This document shows positions 38,108-50,257 of a stretch of DNA of 64,000 bases, piece after piece. Source of the DNA: Artocarpus heterophyllus (lineage: Eukaryota; Streptophyta; Magnoliopsida; Rosales; Moraceae); NCBI GenBank assembly GCA_025403435.1, contig CM046327.1:18786440-18850439 (forward strand). Reading direction: 5' to 3'. Below the pieces are notes generated by a model, which saw nothing but the letters and a program-made list of their open reading frames with translations, had not been told where the DNA came from and did not search any database. The position numbers were made by a program, and so were the translations under genes. Position 1 is the stretch's first letter, and each line of letters starts with the position of its first letter.

Positions 38108-38312
38108 GAGATGTTGAAAATATTTATAGTAAATAAGAAATATATAGTGTAAATAATTTATCTACCTTTTTATTTACATAGTAAATAGATTTAAGGTGCA
38201 AATAATTTATTTACTTGTTCCTTACAGTGTAAATAAATTATAATTTACACAATAAAAAATTTATTTATGTCATAAATCTCCTATTTATTATAAATATTTT
38301 TCAAAATAACTA
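38108..38312. mobile_element. Palindromic A+T-rich MITE, copy A
   Basis: GATGTTGAAAATATTTATAG at the left is matched in inverse by ATAAATATTTTTCAAAATA at the right. The imperfect hairpin stem extends about 50 bases each side. No coding. The identical element is at 56374-56578. Confidence 0.55.
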
Positions 38313-38398
38313 TTTATGTCAACAAGTCTCAAAAATATGTTATTTCCCTTATTCTCTCTAGTTTCTATTTATGTTACAAGATGTGAAAAGTTCTTATG

Positions 38399-38490
38399 CC
38401 ACGAACTTGATGCGTGTCCCACCAGGATATGTTTTGTATCCCACCCACGAACTTGATGCGTGTCCCACCAGGATATGTTTTGTATCCCAC
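38399..38490. repeat. 46-bp tandem duplication, copy A
   Basis: Two adjacent 46-base units starting CCACGAACTTGATGCGTGTC at 38399 and 38445, followed by a partial third similarity (ATCCCACCGGGTTATG). Same at 56665-56756. Confidence 0.85.
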
Positions 38491-38654
38491 CGGGTTATGT
38501 CTTCTATTTCACTAGGACATTTTTTTTTCCTCTCTTTTTTCCCTCTATCTTTTTACCGCCGTTAGGTCATCTTCTGCACCAACAACATCATCAACAGCTT
38601 AAAAAAAAAGAGAAAAGAAGAAACAAAAAAACTAATAACAATAACCATTAATAG

Positions 38655-39140
38655 GCAATGTTCGACTTCGTGGGCAGCAACGTGACGTCGACCATGATGG
38701 GCAACGATGCAATGAGACAACGTTTGTCCTCCTTTGGGTAGATTGACTATGACAATGTGACGACGATAGCTTAGATAGTGACGCGAGACTTGTATGTCAA
38801 CGTCGAGACGAGGCTTAGTGCAGTTGTACGGAATGTGAGCTCGGATGACAAGGCGAGGGCAAAGAGCAAATCTCCTTCAGGATCGCGCAAGGTAGCTCTA
38901 ATCTAGTCCACAGATCTCCTTTGGTGTCATTACGATGGGCTAAGAGCATATCCACTGCCTCTGGTGACGAGGCTCTCAATCTGGTCCATGGTCTTCTTCA
39001 TTATGCTTCGTCGAAGATCGTGACGCGAATTTAAGGCCAAGCTTCATCAGAGCTTTATCACATATTCGAAATAGCTTGGTCAGTCTTTAGCCATGGCGGA
39101 TCTTGTGCAGTAGAGATGGAGACAAACGAAGGAGAAGAAT
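38655..39140. other. GC-richer island of unknown origin, copy A
   Basis: About 480 bases near 50% GC with many GACG/CGACG words, standing out from flanks of about 30% GC. No uninterrupted frame of useful length exists; stops interrupt every frame I followed. It may be a decayed exon or part of a transposable element. Identical sequence at 56921-57406. Confidence 0.4.
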
Positions 39141-39897
39141 GCGGAGAGCAAGAGAGTGAGAAGAGAGGGAGAAAAAAAGAGAGAAATAAATATGAGAGAG
39201 GTGAAATAAATGAAAATTGTGGCAGATCAAAATTTGTGGCACAAAAATTTTAATTTTATATTTTACAATATAAGAAATTAGAGTGGTTAAAAATGGGACA
39301 TACTGTGTAATTTTCTCTTGTTAATTTGAATTGAGAAATTTTAAAGAAAAGCAAAGGCAGAATGGGGGATTGAGCTTGGGTCCTTTTTTAGTTTACCCTC
39401 TTATTTTGAGAATGATATTCTTTCATATTGGACTTCAAAAAGTTAATAATTTTGTCACTTTTATTACTTAAATTAAAAAAGAAAAAATAAACTTGATGTT
39501 AAATTGGAGAGATTGAATAGGATTCCCGGGTGAGGGTTGCCAGTGTCATGTGACGGTGGGGCAACGATGAAGATGGAGAGAGAAAATCCTTGTATCAATG
39601 CTAATTTCTTAATTTTACCTGAAAATATTACGAGTAATTTCAGCTTTTTTAATTTTTAATAACTAGAAATTTAACTATAATCAAGTTTTGGTTTATGAAT
39701 GAGTGTCACGTCTCCAAGTGAACGGAACTAATTAGTGGATTGAACGGCAGTAGCGACTGCCAACAAAGTATAAGTTTTTAAATTTAAATGACAAAGTGAA
39801 AAAAAAAAATTAAGTTTAAGAAAAAACTTATAAAATTTATCCGAAAAGCATCTTTATAATGCTAAATTGATCGTGTCCAAATAGTAAATTAGTTATT
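39141..39897. other. Intergenic between GC island and LTR relic, copy A
   Basis: A purine-rich GAGAGA stretch and then A+T-rich sequence. Nothing recognisable is encoded. Equivalent to 57407-58163. Confidence 0.5.
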
Positions 39898-42040
39898 TGT
39901 AACGCCTCAAAGTTAATTAAGTGTCATTAATGTGTGAAATGGTGTAATAGTGTATCAGATTATGGTTTAATTTTAATCTAAGTATTTTGTAATGATTTTT
40001 CTAATCAAATAAATTTTAAATAATTTTTAGTTATTTTTATTTCTATTTTGAATATTTGAAACAAAATAATTTGTCAAATGTCAAAAATGTCCGTTTTACA
40101 AAACCATGAGCGACACATGATTTTTATACAGTGAAACTGCCTATCTTTCCCTCTATTTATTCCCCCTCTCTCTTCCTTCTCTCCCTCACACGCTCATTCT
40201 CTCTCTCACTCTCTCTCCCTCACTCGTCTCTCTCTCTTTCTCTCTCAAATTCTCTCTAAATTTTTGAATAAAAAATCAAGCCTAAGCTTCAAATTAGTAG
40301 ATTAGAGGGTTGGAAATGTGATTGAGTAACCAATAACACGATTTGAAGCTCGAATCCAATGTTAGTTTTCAAAGTTTCAAAACTTTTTCAATTTCTCAAT
40401 TTTCTTTGTATTTTGAAATTTAAGTTCAATTAAGCCTAGAAAACCCTTAATCCAAGTTCGAGGAACTTAAAATAACTAGAATCTAAGCTTTGTTTGGCCA
40501 AAAATGGATTCGAATCAAGGTTTTTTATTTTTCTCTATTTTTCTCCATTTTTAGGATTTTTCAAAATTATTGTGCAAACCTTGTTTAATTTAGTTCAAAA
40601 GTGCTTTATAATGTTTTTCTATCATCTATGATTGATTTTCATGCCTAAGAATTGAGAAAAATAGGTTGAAATGAGAATTTGGGCTTGGGGAGGCCGAGAA
40701 CCCATGTCTGAAAAATTCTAGAATTTTTCAATTCGATGGGTCGAATTCATGGGTTTGGCAGGCCGGATTCATGCGTCCGGCAAGCCGAACTTGGAAAAGT
40801 TCGGTCGACCGGACTTAGTTTTCCGGCAGGCCAAAATGCACAGTTCGATCGGCCCACTAAACATGGTGAAATTTTGTTATTTTTCATCTATTTTTACAGT
40901 GTTGAACCCCAATTGAGATTTTAACGCTATAATATGATTTTATAACTAGAAATGGCACACTAGACACCATGAGATAGATTAATGACGTAGAATATCTTCA
41001 GCTAGAAACCGATAGACATGGTTTATAAATATTTAAGGTTGTTCGTAGATCTACGGAGCTAACGTATAGCGGACTGGGATTACGATGTGAGACACCAGCA
41101 CGAGTATTGAGGTAGAACTTCTACCTTTTTCTTTGGTAACCTGGTTTTTAAAAGATTTTGGCTTCAAAATGATTTCTTTCAAGAATATTTTCAGTAAAGG
41201 ATTGAAAGATGATTCATATGAATTGCTTTATAAACAGTTGAATAAGGTGATTTTTATAATGAATAACATAATGAATGTAAATGACTATACTTGGTAAAAA
41301 TGAAATTTTAATAAATATTAAAAAAAATATATGTATATCGGCATGATGCCATATCAAGATCAGGTCGTGTAGCGTGCGACCTTGGAGGTAGATCCCGAAA
41401 TCCAGCTGGGCCACTACGGTGGTGTTACATATATAGTTTGCCCAAGAAAAGAAAATGATATTCTTTCTAGTCGACCAATAAACGATTTTGGTAAGATAAA
41501 GTTTCTATTAAGTCTTCTTTATTTATTTATTCAAGTCTATATTTTAAGTAATTTCTTGAATAACAAGATTTTTCTCTTTTAAAATTAAATGTTTCTAAAA
41601 TATAGTCCTACTGAGCCCTTCGCTCATATTTTATTTGTTTTAAAATCTTTCCCCCTCTAGGCAGATTTCAGCTTTGGATCGGAGAAGAGTCCGTTGACCG
41701 GACCTGCGAGCCGTAGAAGAGCCAAGTAGGTTGTTTAAATTATAAAAATCAAGGCATGTAATACTTTAACTCTCTCTCTCTTTTTGGACTGTAGTTGTAA
41801 TTTAATATTGTCAGTACTACGTGTGTGCACAAGTTGTCGGCCAGTGGGACCCAACTCGCATTTCTCATACTTTTGTTATTTATTATTTTATTATTTCCTA
41901 TTATTTATGTTGTTATTCATATTTATCAAATGATTGTAGTTATTTGCTTTAAAAGAGGGTTTTAAAATTATCACATTTTTTATAGTTAACTAAATTCTTT
42001 AACCTGTCTGTTAATTAAATATTTACTTAATTAATTTAAT
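39898..42040 (+). mobile_element. Solo-LTR-like relic, duplication copy A
   Basis: Starts TGTAACGCC and has the same ordered landmarks as 1405-3490: a CT-rich leader after TATTTATTCCCC (40156-40260), CGGCAGGCC words (40740-40850), TTGAGGTAGAACTTCTACC (41107 on) and GGCATGATGCCATATCA (41340 on). The 3' end TTTACTTAATT is near 42025. No adjacent gag-pol. The duplicate is 58164-60306; the few differences between the two are concentrated in the CGGCAGGCC region. Confidence 0.65.
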
Positions 42041-42208
42041 TATAAAAAACAATATTTGACGCAATGTGATTTTTAGTTCTACGTTAAACTTGGTCGCTTT
42101 CGCATTTGATTCCTATAAAGCGACGTTTTACCTAAAAAAAGGGGTGTACGTGTAAAGCTATTGAAAACCTTTTGGGAAGCTTTAATGTGGCTTTCGAGAG
42201 AACTTTCT

Positions 42209-42259
<51 letters not shown>

Positions 42260-43674
42260 CACAATCTGTGAAAGTCTAAAGAGAATAAAGTTATAGCCGT
42301 AGCGTGTAATTTAAGATAAAAAGAACTCGATTGGAAATTTGATTCGTTTTTATTTGCTTCAAAGTTAGCTTTCAGTAGACATTGCAGCCTTTTTTTTATG
42401 TTCAGATATCTTCTTTTTTTTTTTTTTTTTGGAAATTTGATTCGTTTATATTTGCTTCCAAATGTGCTTTCCATAGACATTGCAACCGTTTTTTTAATGT
42501 TCAAATATCTTATATTTTTTTTGTCGGATAAATCAAATTAAACGCGCTTCTTTCGCAGCTCGCCGGAGCTCAAAGGTTTTCATACAAACGACTTCACATC
42601 TGAAAGCAAATTAAACAATTTTCTGTTTGAGCCAAAAAAAAAAAAATAAAAAAAAAATTGTGCACGATATAGATTACTCGTGAATCACGAAGGGAATCTA
42701 TCTTACGTAGTCGTCGACTGGTGGAAAAAAATATTGTTGATGAATTATAATTCTAGTATAAAATTATATTCTTAAAGGTTTGTTTAATGCGTGGGTTTGA
42801 AATGATGTAATTTAAAATTTTATGATTTGAACTATGAGTTTTAAATTGTATGGTTTAAAACATAGTTTTAAACTAATGTTTAGAAAACAAAGGCTTAAAA
42901 CGAGAATGAAATACCATATGAAGTCTAAAATAAAAATTGATATTTGAAAAATTATAGTTAATGAAAGAAAAATCAGACTAAAAATAGTTTTTCTTATAAA
43001 AATAGTTTAAACTATATGAACTTGAAGAGAAAAGGGAGGAAAGTTTAGATTTTAGATAATTTAAATTAGCTTTAATTATTATTTTACTAAACACTAGTTT
43101 AAATCGCTTTTATAATTTAAACTACTAAGACAATTTAAACTTGTTTAAATGGTTTTTAATCTACGTACGAATAGAAATTTAAGAGAGTACTCAGTTTTGC
43201 ATCTTTTGAGTCTCCACATATAGTAAATTTTCTTTTCAAGATATTTATATATTAGACAAAAATTTAACTAACCAAAATGACAGGAGAGCCTGCCACAAGG
43301 CCAGTTATGCGTTCTTTTATTAATCTTTGGAAAGCACTCCCCAATTCACAAATCAAAAAGCGACACAAAGTCATAAAAGCGAGTTTCTGGAAACGATTTT
43401 GTTATTTTATAATCTTAACAAGTGGTAGGGTTTTAGAAACAAAGTTAAAACTTAAAGTTAAAAATAAAAGCTGTAATATGTGAGTATTTTATATTACAAT
43501 ATAATATAAAATATATAAACTCTTTATATTGTAGATAATAAGTTTTAATTTGATTTCTATACACGCTCTTGTGTTTTAATACTAATAGTCAACTAATTAT
43601 CTTTTATCTTGCAATTTCTCAACTATAATATGGACGAAATTTTTTGAGATGAGATAGAGTTTTAGAGAGTGTTT
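42041..43674. other. Intergenic with TA microsatellite, copy A
   Basis: Contains an uninterrupted TA run at about 42212-42254, longer than the matching run in copy B. Also a duplicated GGAAATTTGATTCGTTT word (42331 and 42431) and A+T-rich sequence. No gene recognised. Confidence 0.55.
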
Positions 43675-43829
43675 GGCAATATTGTTCAAAAAATATGGTT
43701 TCAACTCTATAATGTAAAGTTTTAACATGTTACAGTATAAAACAAAAATAGACTACAACATAAAGCTCTCATATGCTACAGTCAAATCGTTTCAAATTTT
43801 GGTTCTAAATTGTGTTGTCAAACACACTC
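43675..43829. mobile_element. MITE (GAGTGTTTGGC family) with TTA duplication, copy A
   Basis: Ends GAGAGTGTTTGGCA and TGTCAAACACACTC are inverted partners. TTA flanks both sides (43672-43674 and 43830-43832), as expected for Tourist-like PIF/Harbinger MITEs. The interior holds the CTCTCATATGCTACAGT word shared with other members in this window. Same element at 61927-62091. Confidence 0.75.
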
Positions 43830-43832
43830 TTA

Positions 43833-45540
43833 GGCAAGTTTGAACAATGTAAATGCTCTATAAACTATAGGTATAACACGACTAGCTGCTTAAAAAGTAT
43901 GAGAGTTTGCAATATTAAAATAGGAAAATTATGTATAGCGTGTGAAAGATTATCAGTATTCTCATTGATGCAACTGGGAATAGTTAGACATTAAATTGTA
44001 ATATTTTTTCAATATGATATAACTATTTTTAATATGATGCCATTTTGATGTGATCTAATAATTTAAAACTATTTTTTCTTTAAAAATATAGTTTCTTTTA
44101 AACCTGTATAGCAAAGAAGGGCAGAGCCCAACACTCCCCGTCCCCCCAACCAAAAAAAAAAAAAAAAGCATAATGACTCGATCTAATTTTACCCTTTCTA
44201 AAAAACTATTTTCACTATTTTTAACACTCTCCCCTTGAAATTTTATAAATTGCATTAAGAAGGTATAATTTTTAAAAATATTTTAATTATATCCAAATTT
44301 TTTACTATAAAATATACTTATATTTCAAATTTTAAATCTCTAACAAATAAAAAAATCTATATTAAAAACATATTTTTTTGGCTTTTAGTTTCAAAAAGGT
44401 GAATTAAATTATATTACATATGCATAGTTAGTTCATTTAAAAGAAGAACAAAACAAATAAATAAAAGTAAAAATAGGGACACCGTTTTAAAAAAATATAA
44501 TTGCATGGTAGTTTTAGTTTAAAATTTTTATTCTATTACGATCCTCTTGAAAAAATTTTCTGGCTCTACCACTTCTCAATTTCAGTAACTGAAGCATTAC
44601 ATATCATAGAGAAACACAATGTATATGTAATTTGCAATACATATATATATATATATATATATGTATACAAAACTATTCTTCATCTTGCACTATGTCAACC
44701 ATAATGTGGACATTCTTTGAGATACAGGTCGATTTTTGAACAATTTTGAACTTTGAATATTGTAAAGGCACCACACATACAGGTCACACATGACTACAGG
44801 GATTAAAAATAAAAGTTTGCAATATTTAAATAGGAAAAATTATATAATATCACATGAAAGATTATTATTTTTATCAATAGGTACATTTTTAAATGGTCAT
44901 AATATTATTTTTATCAATAGATACATTTTTAAATGGTCATATGTTTATCAAGTTGTGTTAAATATAATTTTTAATGTAATATCATTTGATGAGTAAAAAA
45001 ATTTTTAAAAGTATTGACTCAAACCAATAATATTATAATATATAAAAAATTTACGTTATAATTTATTTTTATTTTAAACTCTAAGGTATAAAGCTTTTAT
45101 ATTATTTGACTTCAAATCAAACACCTTATAATAAACATATTCTTTCAGCCCTTACCACAAATTTCTCAATTTTAATAAATGAAGCATCAAATTGCTGTGT
45201 ATGTATGGTGATCGGTGGGACCATGTTATTTTAATTGCACATGATGGTGTTATTATTTTACGAGAGTAATAACGTCTAGAAGTTGATCAATCAACAAGCA
45301 GTCCAAAATATATGATTATCAAATATGTGCGTACCCATAAATCCTAAACATGGACCTTGAACTAGAGGATTATTTCCTTGCGCTTGACTGTTGAACAATC
45401 TATTATAGGCCTCCCTTCTTGACTTAAATGTATTTACAGTACTATAGTCTATAGATCAGGATATCGGTAGGTGAAGTGTTCATTCATTAACATAAACAAA
45501 ATTTTAAGCAAAAGTTGAAAAAAGATATGCAAATTTCTTT
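43833..45540. other. Intergenic upstream of the patatin-like gene
   Basis: The duplication homology ends at 44692. A 40-base tandem duplication lies at about 44864-44943 (TTATTTTTATCAATAG repeated). A TA microsatellite lies at 44641-44662. The last few hundred bases before 45555 are the presumed promoter; no unambiguous TATA box was assigned. Confidence 0.5.
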
Positions 45541-45554
45541 TTGAGTAGATCAAA

Positions 45555-48161
45555 ATGGCGAGTGGTGGTTCTGCATCCAAGGGAAACATGTTTACAGTGC
45601 TGAGCATTGATGGAGGTGGAATTAGGGGCATTATTCCAGCCACTGTTCTGGCCTTTCTTGAATCCAAGCTTCAGGTACAAATATGTGTGTGTGTGTATAT
45701 ATATATACATATGGTAGTACTATACACCTTAATCTTTCCATTTTCAGCATGATTTCTTTCACATATGTACATAACAAGAAATGGGTATTTGTTTTTTGTC
45801 TTTTTTTTTGCTTTTTTTTTGTTTTTTTTAGGAATTAGATGGTCCCAATGCGAGAATTGCAGATTACTTTGATATAATAGCCGGAACAAGCACTGGTGGC
45901 TTGGTCACCACCATGCTTGCAGCCCCCAACAAGGAAAACCGACCCATGTATGCTGCCAAGGACATTCCCGGCTTCTACTTGGAACATTCCCCTAAGATTT
46001 TCCCTCAGAGAAGGTAAACAAATTCCAAGATTCTTTTTTTAACTCCAAAGAATGAGTGAATATATTGACAACAACTCAAAAGGAGTGTCAACGACTCAAA
46101 ATGAGTGTGTAAGGAGCGATTAGAACTGAAAATATTGATTTAAAAACTGAAATACATAAAAACTTTACATTATAAAATCTTTTTATCTTTTACTTTTTAT
46201 TTAGTTTCACACAATTTGGTTTTAACCGAGATGACAAAAAGAAGCTTACACACTCATTAAACGCCAATTAGCCGGCGAAAGTCTCACCTTTGCAGTTTGT
46301 TGTTAACAAACTCACAACATTCATATAGTTTTGCTTAATAGAATCCTCATCAGCTTTTTATGGTAGGATGTACTTATTGACGTGTTGTGTTTCTGTCTAT
46401 TAAATCGAAATAAAAAAAAGGACACAAAAGTGACAGAATTTAACAAAGATCCGATGGTTCAAAGGCTAATTTGTTAACCGCGTTTCTCTTTAATCATGTC
46501 TCTTTGGATTCAGAGGAAATAACTTCTTCACATCCTTAGCAAGTTTGTTTGACTCGGTTTCTGGGCCAAAGTATGGTGGGAAGTATCTGCGTTCAATGAC
46601 CAACTCACTTCTGGGCGATCTAACTCTAAAGGACACCTTAACAAACGTACTCATTCCAGCTTTTGATGTCAAGCTTCTCCAGCCCGTGCTTTTTTCCACC
46701 AACGACGTAATGATTTAAATAAAATTAATTACCATGTAATTTTTTATGGTTTTTTTTGGAGCTAATTAAAAAAAAAATTATATGTTTTGTGTAGGCAAAA
46801 GAAAATGGTTTGAAAAATGCCCGACTTGCGGATATTTGCGTAGCAACTTCCGCAGCCCCTACTTTTCTCCCCGCACACTACTTCACCACTAGTAACGCGG
46901 ACGGAAAGACCAAAACTTTTGACCTTGTTGACGGGGGAGTTGCTGCGAACAATCCTGTAAGTAAAAGTACCTTTTTGACCCTACCTTTTTTCCTTGTTAA
47001 ACTGCTTTGTTATGTCTTGAAGTATGAATAGTGTTAGACGCCCAACTATACAGTCACTTACCTTAAAAAATTTTGATTTCATTTAAATTTTTTTACTTTA
47101 TTTTTGACAAAAGTTCAAGCCCATGAATAAAGCAAAATATGCTATGACGTTTGAATTTTTTTTTAAGTTTAAGCCATTTTGTTGATCACTCTGTTAAAAA
47201 ATAGTTATACCCTTGAAAAAACTTTCCCTACCCTTGCCTCTATTTTACTAAAAAAGACATGATTGTGACCCACCCATTCAATAATTGAGATATACAACTA
47301 TGTTTTTCGTCAATACAATAGTTGCTCTAATTTTTGACACTCAAGTGTATATTATGATAAAATCAGAACTTATCATGTGAACCTGTTCAAGAAAAATTTA
47401 AAACAAAATACGTGTTAAATCTTACTTGAATATGTTGTTGTTAATTGATATTGTTTTCCAGCTATTTCGAATAAAAACTCTTTGTTCAAGTAATTTAAAT
47501 TAACCAAATTTTGAATATTTGTCTGCAATGCACAAAAAGACAATGCTGGCAATAAGCCACATTTCCAGGGGAATAGCAATCAAGAACGAAGAATTCAGTG
47601 ACATAAAACCCATGGACGGCAAAAGGACACTGGTGTTATCACTAGGAACAGGCGCACCAAAGCAAGAAGAGAAGTACAATGCAGCCATGGCGTCCAAATG
47701 GGGTTTGTTCAGTTGGATGTTTGACAAGGGCAGAACTCCACTCGTCGACATTTTCATCGATGCGAGTTCTGATGTTGTTGACTTTCACGTCTCCACGCTA
47801 TTTCAATCTCTTCATTGCCAGAAAAACTACCTCCGAATTCAGGTATTCAAGTTAGAATTGCATTGCAAATTCTTTAAAAAAAATGGACAATATAGTTTTT
47901 TTTTTTGGTTTACTGATTTTGGAAATTAATGACTAGGATGACACATTAAGCGGACATGAGGCATCGGTCGACATAGCTACTCCAGAGAACATGAAAAGGC
48001 TTCTAGAGATTGGGAAGAAGCTGTTAGAGGAGCCGCTTTCGAGGGTAAATTTGGAAACTGGTAGGCATGAGGTACTAAAAGGAGAAGGAATCAATGCAGA
48101 AGCTCTTGCCCATTTTGCCAAACGTCTCTCAGATGAAAGGAAGCTCAGACGTAAAAATTGA
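45555..48161 (+). CDS. PLP: Patatin-like phospholipase / lipid acyl hydrolase, six exons, intact
   Basis: The exons are 45555-45674, 45832-46013, 46514-46706, 46795-46956, 47540-47842 and 47937-48161, all with GT-AG introns. They sum to 1185 bases (394 residues), usual for plant patatin-like proteins. The ATG at 45555 gives the short hydrophilic leader typical of the group. The oxyanion-hole motif DGGGIRG is at 19-25, and the nucleophile elbow GTSTGG (Ser60) sits in the [14 protein letters not shown] segment. The dyad aspartate is in VDGG (Asp211). This family releases fatty acids from phospho- and galactolipids and is often defence- or stress-induced. There is no obvious signal peptide, so a cytosolic or membrane-associated place is likely, as for PLP2-type proteins. 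It lies between the two 12 kb duplicate segments, inside what is probably the full 18.3 kb duplication unit. Confidence 0.95.
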
Positions 48162-48679
48162 AACTAGTTCTTTTTTTTTTTTTTTTGGGCTTTAATAAAC
48201 GAAAGAGAAATAAGTCTTCATGTTTTCTGGTGTAATCTTTCTTGTATAAAGAAGTGCCATTTCTTTTAAGGCTTGCTTTGAGATAATCGATTTCTGTGAG
48301 TGTTGGAAATTGGTGTGACATTACATAATAATCTCTAATAACTTCAGAAGACAGAGTTCTCTATGTTTGAAATCAGTTTCTGAGATTTCCAATATACTAA
48401 CAATTGCAAGTCATTCTTCATAGAAAAAGAGAAAACAAACTAAATAAAATTTAAAGAATCAGAGTAGATGGCTTCTAAGCCTAAGCATGGTGCAGCCATC
48501 TAGCCAAATATATAGCAATTTTTTCCACTTTGGCAGTGTCATTCTTTGCCTCATTTGATCTTAGAGCATCAATACATTATATCATAACTAAAATAACCTC
48601 ATTAATTAAGGAAATGTCCCCTCCCATTAATTACAAAATCAAAATGTCAAAAATAACCTTCACTATTATTAATCAACAT
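48162..48679. other. 3' flank of the patatin-like gene
   Basis: Probable 3' untranslated region with a poly-T run (48171-48186) and AATAAA-like TTTAATAAACG. No further coding seen. Confidence 0.5.
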
Positions 48680-48870
48680 AATACATCAGCGAATCAGTAA
48701 GATAATTTAGTACATCAGTGATAAACTCTAGTACATCAATAATATACTATAGTATAGTAGTGATAAATCGTAATACATCAACAATAAACCAGAGTATATC
48801 AGTAATTATAATATATCAATGCTAAAATATCTAGTATATCAATGATAAATTTTAGTATATCAGTGATAAA
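48680..48870. repeat. Degenerate minisatellite (ATCAGTGATAAA-type, about 20-22 bp unit)
   Basis: Some eight to nine imperfect units with the core AGTAYATCARTGATAAA can be followed, for example at 48710, 48730, 48790, 48835 and 48855. Units are separated by A+T-rich spacers. It resembles ATCAGTGATA satellites that I recall as common in cucurbit genomes; that link is memory-based. Confidence 0.65.
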
Positions 48871-50257
48871 ATTGTAAATAACAAATCGGACAAAAAACCC
48901 CAAACCCTCACTTCCTCTCTCTACTCTCACTGCACTATACATCGAGAGCTCCAGTCAGTATCTCGAGACACCAGTGGTGCCAGAGCAGACGATCGCCATA
49001 GCCATCAAAATCTCTTCTCTCTCTCCCTCTTCTCTTTCCTGCGCGGACTTCACCATTGCCACACTCACGACGATCGTCAGAGAAGATAAATATCTCCCCT
49101 CAGCATCGGAGAAGATGATGCATCTCTCTTTGTTGCTAGCCTCATCGTCGCCGAAGTGAAGAGACGTTCGAGCGTTCGACCATCTTCTTCCTTGATGGTG
49201 CCTGGCATCGAATGACGAGTCCGCCTAGGAAAGTCACGGTAAGATCTATTCTTCTTCCTTGATGAGTTTGCCTGATTTGATCATTAACTTCAATTGTATG
49301 TTTGGGCAAAATTGAAAGAACAAAATTTTTTAAAAAAAAACCAGCAACCATTTCCCTAAATTTAGAAATCATAGGACAAAAATTTTGTTTTTTGGGTGAT
49401 AAATTGGGGATTGTTATTGCTATTCCTCCCTAGTTTTGACCAAAAAATTTGGGATTCATTAATAATAAGTTTAAAATATCACTTCACAAAACACATAAGG
49501 TCTTAAAAGCTACAGTGTGTTGTTTTAATATTTTTTAAACAATAATATATTAATATAATATTTTTTTAAAATACAAGATTCTAAAATAATAAAAACCCGA
49601 TAAATGAGCCATTGACCTAAATTCCCTTAATATATATATACATCTATATATATATAATAGAAACGAAGAATTTTTTTACAAAATAATAAAAGTATCCTTT
49701 TGAACACACATTTAAAAAAAAAATTCTCAACTCAAGTTTTGACTTACTTAGTTGTAAGTTGGCTGTATCAAACGACAGATATTTGTTGAAAGCTAAAAAT
49801 ATTTTACAATAGTGGTCGTTAATTCACACGTAACTCTAATATAGACTTCGAATTCTCCAACTCCAAGTTTTTTTTTTTTTAAAGTATTTTTCAGCAAATG
49901 GATCATACACAACACAAAAAGGAAAAGAAATGCAGGAAACCTTTCACGCCTTTAAACATAGGATAAAGCCGGCAAAATATTTTATTATCCAACGCTTTAA
50001 CAATACGAGACAATATGCGACATTCACTAAAAAAGCATGCATTGGAATATCACCATTTCCATAGCCACTCTTCCTCTGTTTTATAACAAGAATTTATTGG
50101 AATTCCCGCCAGAATCCAGATTATTAGCTTAATGACATGATTAATCATTCCGAGTCTAGCTACTTTATAAGTAGACCTTTTCACCTTGAATGAAAAAAAG
50201 AAAAGAAAAGGGAAAAAGAAAAAGAAAAGATTGTTCATTTATGCAAAAAGAAAAAAA
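48871..50257. other. Intergenic, with a pyrimidine-rich block, no gene supported
   Basis: From 48897 to 49250 the sequence is richer in GC and CT-rich, with GAGACACCAGTGGTG and GACGATCG words. It has a 61-codon open frame of no recognisable family and may be a fragment of a transposable element or dead exon. From 49250 on it is A+T-rich with a TATA run at 49631-49660. The stretch upstream of 50258 is the presumed WEB gene promoter. Confidence 0.45.

Larger units (their letters stand above)
32689..44692. repeat. Large direct duplication, copy A (12.0 kb visible homology)
   Basis: From the TAGTAAAATTTGTTTGAA word at 32689 to CTTCATCTTG at 44692 the sequence is nearly the same as 50954-62968. 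The offset is 18266 bases through most of it and changes only slightly after the TA microsatellite. It carries one phosphoglycerate-mutase-like gene, one LTR relic, MITEs and minisatellites. By eye most of it is about 98-100% identical to copy B. Confidence 0.93.

Noticed and set aside
42079..42504. Minus-strand 141-codon frame with a Tyr-Ile repeat
   Set aside because: The repeat is the TA microsatellite read in frame; copy B has a different TA length and loses the frame.
44692..44700. Interpreting 44692 as the true right border of the duplication
   Set aside because: Homology ends exactly at a retrotransposon LTR in copy B, so the border seen is caused by the insertion and the real end is unknown.
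45449..45710. Minus-strand frames over the first patatin exon
   Set aside because: Antisense shadow of the well-supported plus-strand exon with the DGGGIRG motif.
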